NCBI GenBank assembly: GCA_019421365.1 | Contig: JAHZFJ010000034.1 | Span: 1-41,583, forward strand | DNA from: Lachnospiraceae bacterium | Lineage (GTDB): Bacteria > Bacillota > Clostridia > Lachnospirales > Lachnospiraceae | Reading direction: 5' to 3' | DNA length: 41,583 nucleotides | Shown: positions 41,538-41,583 of the stretch, piece after piece | Numbering within the stretch: the first letter of the stretch is position 1 | Layout: the number at the start of each line of letters is the position of its first letter | Notes under the pieces: generated by a model | What the model was told of the DNA's origin: nothing | The model's input: the letters and a program-made list of their open reading frames with translations, nothing else | Database searches by the model: none | Program-made: the position numbers and the translations under genes

Positions 41538-41583
41538 TACCCCTATATAGGACAATTAAATATAATAGTCCTATATGGGGGTA
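41538..41583. repeat. 16-bp inverted repeat at the window end
   Basis: TACCCCTATATAGGAC (41538-41553) pairs with the run ending at 41583 (15 of 16 bases) around a 14-nt AT loop. It follows the TetR gene by about 40 bp and may be its terminator; the sequence after it is outside the window. Confidence 0.6.

Noticed and set aside
1..41583. CRISPR arrays, tRNA/rRNA genes, insertion sequences, prophage
   Set aside because: No regularly spaced repeats, cloverleaf sequences, transposase, integrase or phage structural genes were seen on either strand.

Overview
The window looks like a chromosomal segment of a low-GC, spore-forming, anaerobic plant-matter degrader in the Firmicutes, most like Lachnospiraceae / Lachnoclostridium (the Clostridium phytofermentans type). 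This rests on AT-rich codon use, strong purine-rich ribosome binding sites, several TTG/GTG starts, multiple glycoside hydrolases with dedicated regulators, DUF1002/DUF1540/DUF1622 proteins, a Ku-ligase repair pair and a 2-enoate-reductase-type flavoenzyme. The species assignment is an inference; no rRNA, tRNA, CRISPR array, transposase or phage gene was seen.

Region 1 (1-12 kb): an exported purple-acid-phosphatase-like protein is coupled by a one-base overlap to a YibE/F membrane protein. It is divergent from a very long intracellular GH2 enzyme whose expected catalytic nucleophile Glu is Lys. Next come a secreted DUF1002 protein with an acidic tail and a secreted modular GH13 alpha-amylase with starch-binding modules. 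Region 2 (11.7-16.5 kb): small proteins of unknown role, then an intracellular DUF5060/DUF4038-type glycosidase divergent from a LacI regulator. Their shared intergenic region holds a 13-bp perfect inverted repeat against both promoters. After it lie DUF1622 and Cys-rich DUF1540 genes.

Region 3 (16.6-18.1 kb): two Cys-containing proteins share a short helical motif, and I infer a spore-surface or cell-surface role. Region 4 (18.3-24.8 kb): an AraC regulator, a PadR/HAAS-membrane-protein pair, and a ferric-siderophore uptake operon (permease, ATPase, lipoprotein, trilactone-esterase-like hydrolase). The araC promoter and the siderophore operon promoter carry almost the same 21-nt palindromic element directly downstream of a TATTAT -10, which links two loci 6.4 kb apart into one regulon.

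Region 5 (24.9-29.9 kb): a 2H phosphoesterase, a GNAT acetyltransferase with a consensus promoter, and a compatible-solute ABC transporter (ATPase with CBS domains plus a permease fused to its binding protein). The transporter is followed by a GntR-RCK_C regulator of BusR type (the c-di-AMP-responsive repressor family), and an inverted repeat overlaps the transporter -10. Region 6 (30-34.3 kb): a Big2-domain secreted protein broken by a frameshift, a LigB/DODA-type dioxygenase, a two-gene NHEJ operon (Ku, ATP-dependent ligase) with a possible sigma-G-like -10, and an FMN reductase. Region 7 (34.6-41.6 kb): a glucose/sorbosone-dehydrogenase-like propeller protein, a small membrane protein, an SUV3-type RNA/DNA helicase, a 667-residue OYE/Fe-S/FAD enoate-reductase-like enzyme, and a divergent TetR regulator. 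The last two share an 18-bp perfect palindrome, and the TetR gene follows a coupled 11-codon leader ORF.

The strongest leads are the GH2 nucleophile replacement, the shared araC/siderophore operator, the BusR-osmolyte module with its operator, the frameshifted Big2 gene, the long 76-nt hairpin at 31.8 kb and the TetR leader ORF. I did not find a convincing wholly new multi-gene system.
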